From Chryseobacterium cucumeris (GTDB taxonomy: Bacteria; Bacteroidota; Bacteroidia; Flavobacteriales; Weeksellaceae), in assembly GCF_016775705.1 (NCBI RefSeq), contig NZ_CP068760.1, forward strand, positions 1-64,000: 64,000 bases of DNA, written 5' to 3'. Below the pieces are notes generated by a model. The model was not told the DNA's origin and made no database searches. It worked only from the letters and a program-made list of their open reading frames with translations. The position numbers and the translations under genes are program-made. Positions within the stretch are counted from its first letter, which is position 1, and the number at the start of each line of letters is the position of its first letter. Positions 62,905 to 64,000 of the stretch are shown in pieces.

Positions 62905-63726
62905 TTATTTCTTAAATAAACTTATTACTACTGCTATTGCTGTGATAGCTATAGAAGCTGCCGTAAGGTAAAGAGTTGTATTGGGATTCTGTTTTGCTAA
63001 AACATCTTTGGTATTACTTGAGGAAACAATAATGGCATCCCCTTGCTTCAGGTTGTAATAAGGAGAATTAATGAGATTGGCATCCCGAATATTAATACGG
63101 CCATGAGAAACAACACCATTTTCTGTTCTGATTACCAATATGTCTTCTCTTTTCCCATATTGCGTCAGGTCACCAGCCATACCTAATGCATTTAAAATAG
63201 TTGCCTGCCCGCTTGCTATAGTATAGTCTCCCTGTCTGCTGACTTCTCCAAGTACTGTAACTTTAAAATTTGAGAGCCTGATATTAATTGTTGGGTTAAT
63301 AACATATCTCGTCATTTTTTCTCTAAGTTCGTCTTTAAAAGCGGTCAGACTTTTATCCGATGTATTCAGTTTACCTAATATAGGGAAGTCGATATCTCCA
63401 TTTGCATCTACAATATAAGTTGGTCCTGAAATTACTGTTGATCCCTGATTAGGAGTATTTCCGCCGGCCATTGCATTTGTCTGGATAAGTTCTGAGGAAG
63501 AATAATTCTGATTAAAAGGCTTTACAACATCCATATCTTTTGCAGTGATCAGAATAACCAACTGATCTCCCACCTGGATTGTGTTTGCTGAATTTTTCGC
63601 AGATGCATTAATTGCGACCTGTTCTATATTCTGCATATAATTTAAATCATTCTTAGCATTGGGGTTCACTTTGCAGGAAATCACCAAAGAGGACACCAAT
63701 ACTAATGTTAATATTTTTCCTTTCAT
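62905..63726 (-). CDS. wza: Polysaccharide export outer-membrane lipoprotein (Wza-like)
   Basis: Outer-membrane channel of the export machine, 273 residues. The signal peptide ends in lipobox C18 (LVISC). The PES domain begins near NTIQVGDQL, and an SLBB domain follows with [19 protein letters not shown] and [17 protein letters not shown] hydrophobic helix (about 248-270) ends in FKK and could span the outer membrane, as in Wza. I chose ATG 63726 since it gives a good lipoprotein signal; upstream codons would extend it by 20 basic residues. It heads the locus within this window and lies nine bases from wzc. Confidence 0.92.
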   Translation of the reverse strand: MKGKILTLVLVSSLVISCKVNPNAKNDLNYMQNIEQVAINASAKNSANTIQVGDQLVILITAKDMDVVKPFNQNYSSSELIQTNAMAGGNTPNQGSTVISGPTYIVDANGDIDFPILGKLNTSDKSLTAFKDELREKMTRYVINPTINIRLSNFKVTVLGEVSRQGDYTIASGQATILNALGMAGDLTQYGKREDILVIRTENGVVSHGRINIRDANLINSPYYNLKQGDAIIVSSSNTKDVLAKQNPNTTLYLTAASIAITAIAVVISLFKK

Positions 63727-63743
63727 TATCTTGTTAAATTGTG

Positions 63744-63778
63744 CAAATATACATTTATATTTTTTCCTATTTATCCAA
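63744..63778 (-). promoter_or_regulatory. Probable promoter before wza
   Basis: Minus strand: TTG at 63778-63776, a 24-base spacer and TATATTTG at 63751-63744; ATG of wza starts at 63726. The spacer is one base longer than usual. The -33 element lies inside the 3' end of the preceding dehydratase gene. Confidence 0.5.
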
Positions 63779-64000
63779 AGCTTCATAAATTGAATTATTG
63801 CTTCGGAATTCCGGCACTATTGTTTTAAGAATCCTTACAACCTCCACTTTATCCCTTCGCAGGGAAGCCTTGGTAATTTCTTTAGTAAGCCTGTCTATAT
63901 CTTCAAATCCCATTGAAGGATCTTTAGAAATCATAATTTTGTCGTTATGAGTAGGAAGTGTTTTTGCATCATCACTCAGAAGTTCTTCATACAGTTTTTC
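63767..64000 (-). CDS. C-terminal end of a PglF/WbpM-type sugar-nucleotide 4,6-dehydratase (partial)
   Basis: The last 77 residues of a longer gene run from the right window edge to a TAG at 63769-63767. The segment KIMISKDPSMGFEDIDRLTK and the end EVVRILKTIVPEFRSNNSIYEALDK match the tail of large membrane-bound CapD/WbpM/PglF proteins, whose soluble domains dehydrate UDP-GlcNAc at C4/C6. This would supply the 4-keto sugar for PglE (39316-40452). Only the C-terminal end is visible, so the membrane part and the active site cannot be checked. Confidence 0.75.
   Translation of the reverse strand, partial: EKLYEELLSDDAKTLPTHNDKIMISKDPSMGFEDIDRLTKEITKASLRRDKVEVVRILKTIVPEFRSNNSIYEALDK

Noticed and set aside
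1..64000. tRNA, rRNA, complete insertion sequence or prophage genes
   Set aside because: No cloverleaf, rRNA segment, integrase or complete transposase was recognised; only a transposase tail at the left edge.

Overview
The window looks like chromosome of a Chryseobacterium-like flavobacterium (Bacteroidota, Weeksellaceae). The signs are low G+C, the Bacteroidota promoter pattern TTG-N17..24-TAnnTTTG, a PorX regulator and a type IX secretion (T9SS) sorting-domain protein, a fused LpxC-FabZ enzyme, and the typical TonB-receptor, SusC-free outer-membrane gene content. No tRNA, rRNA, CRISPR array or complete mobile element was seen; one IS110-type transposase tail lies at the left edge.

Layout. 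Positions 1-10.4 kb: transposase remnant; two alkylation-repair genes (AlkB, and an AraC-MGMT fusion); agmatinase and arginine decarboxylase (arginine to putrescine) flanking a divergent HAD phosphatase; a lipoprotein tyrosine phosphatase; thiamine diphosphokinase overlapping a corrinoid adenosyltransferase; and a large TonB-dependent receptor. Short palindromic dispersed repeats sit in the gaps. Positions 10.7-21.4 kb: a lipoprotein, DinB-like protein, WYL regulator, ABC exporter, LptB carrying an unusual C-terminal extension, TM2 protein, HemB, a tiny T9SS-sorted protein, a NatAB-type ABC pair and an outer-membrane barrel. Positions 21.4-29.1 kb: a minus-strand lipid A operon (HD hydrolase, lpxD, lpxC-fabZ, lpxA, a secreted unknown, efp, a second LpxD-like acyltransferase, sucD). 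Positions 29.4-38.1 kb: S41 peptidase, PorX, MliC-like lipoprotein, exonuclease III, RlpA, two secreted proteins of unknown role, and RimO.

Positions 38.1 kb to the right edge: one tightly packed minus-strand surface-polysaccharide locus of about 26 kb, transcribed from beyond the right edge towards a terminator at 38134-38158. It holds Wza and Wzc for export, Wzx flippase and a Wzy-type polymerase, three to four glycosyltransferases, two initiating phosphoglycosyl transferases, and three recognisable sugar pathways: a di-N-acetylated amino uronic acid (WbpA/B/E/D type), N-acetyl-L-fucosamine (CapE/F/G type, with an extra cupin) and a diacetamido-trideoxyhexose of the bacillosamine type (PglF/E/D with PglC). 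An L-2-hydroxyglutarate oxidase gene sits inside the uronic-acid genes, where it could recycle the 2-hydroxyglutarate made by the WbpB-type dehydrogenase. The central part (about 47.7-52.5 kb) is visibly richer in A+T, as expected for a strain-specific Wzx/Wzy cassette.

The most interesting points are the LptB fusion, the LhgO/WbpB pairing, the composite inverted repeats with compensating stem changes, and a GTTAA-dense 330-base stretch upstream of rlpA.
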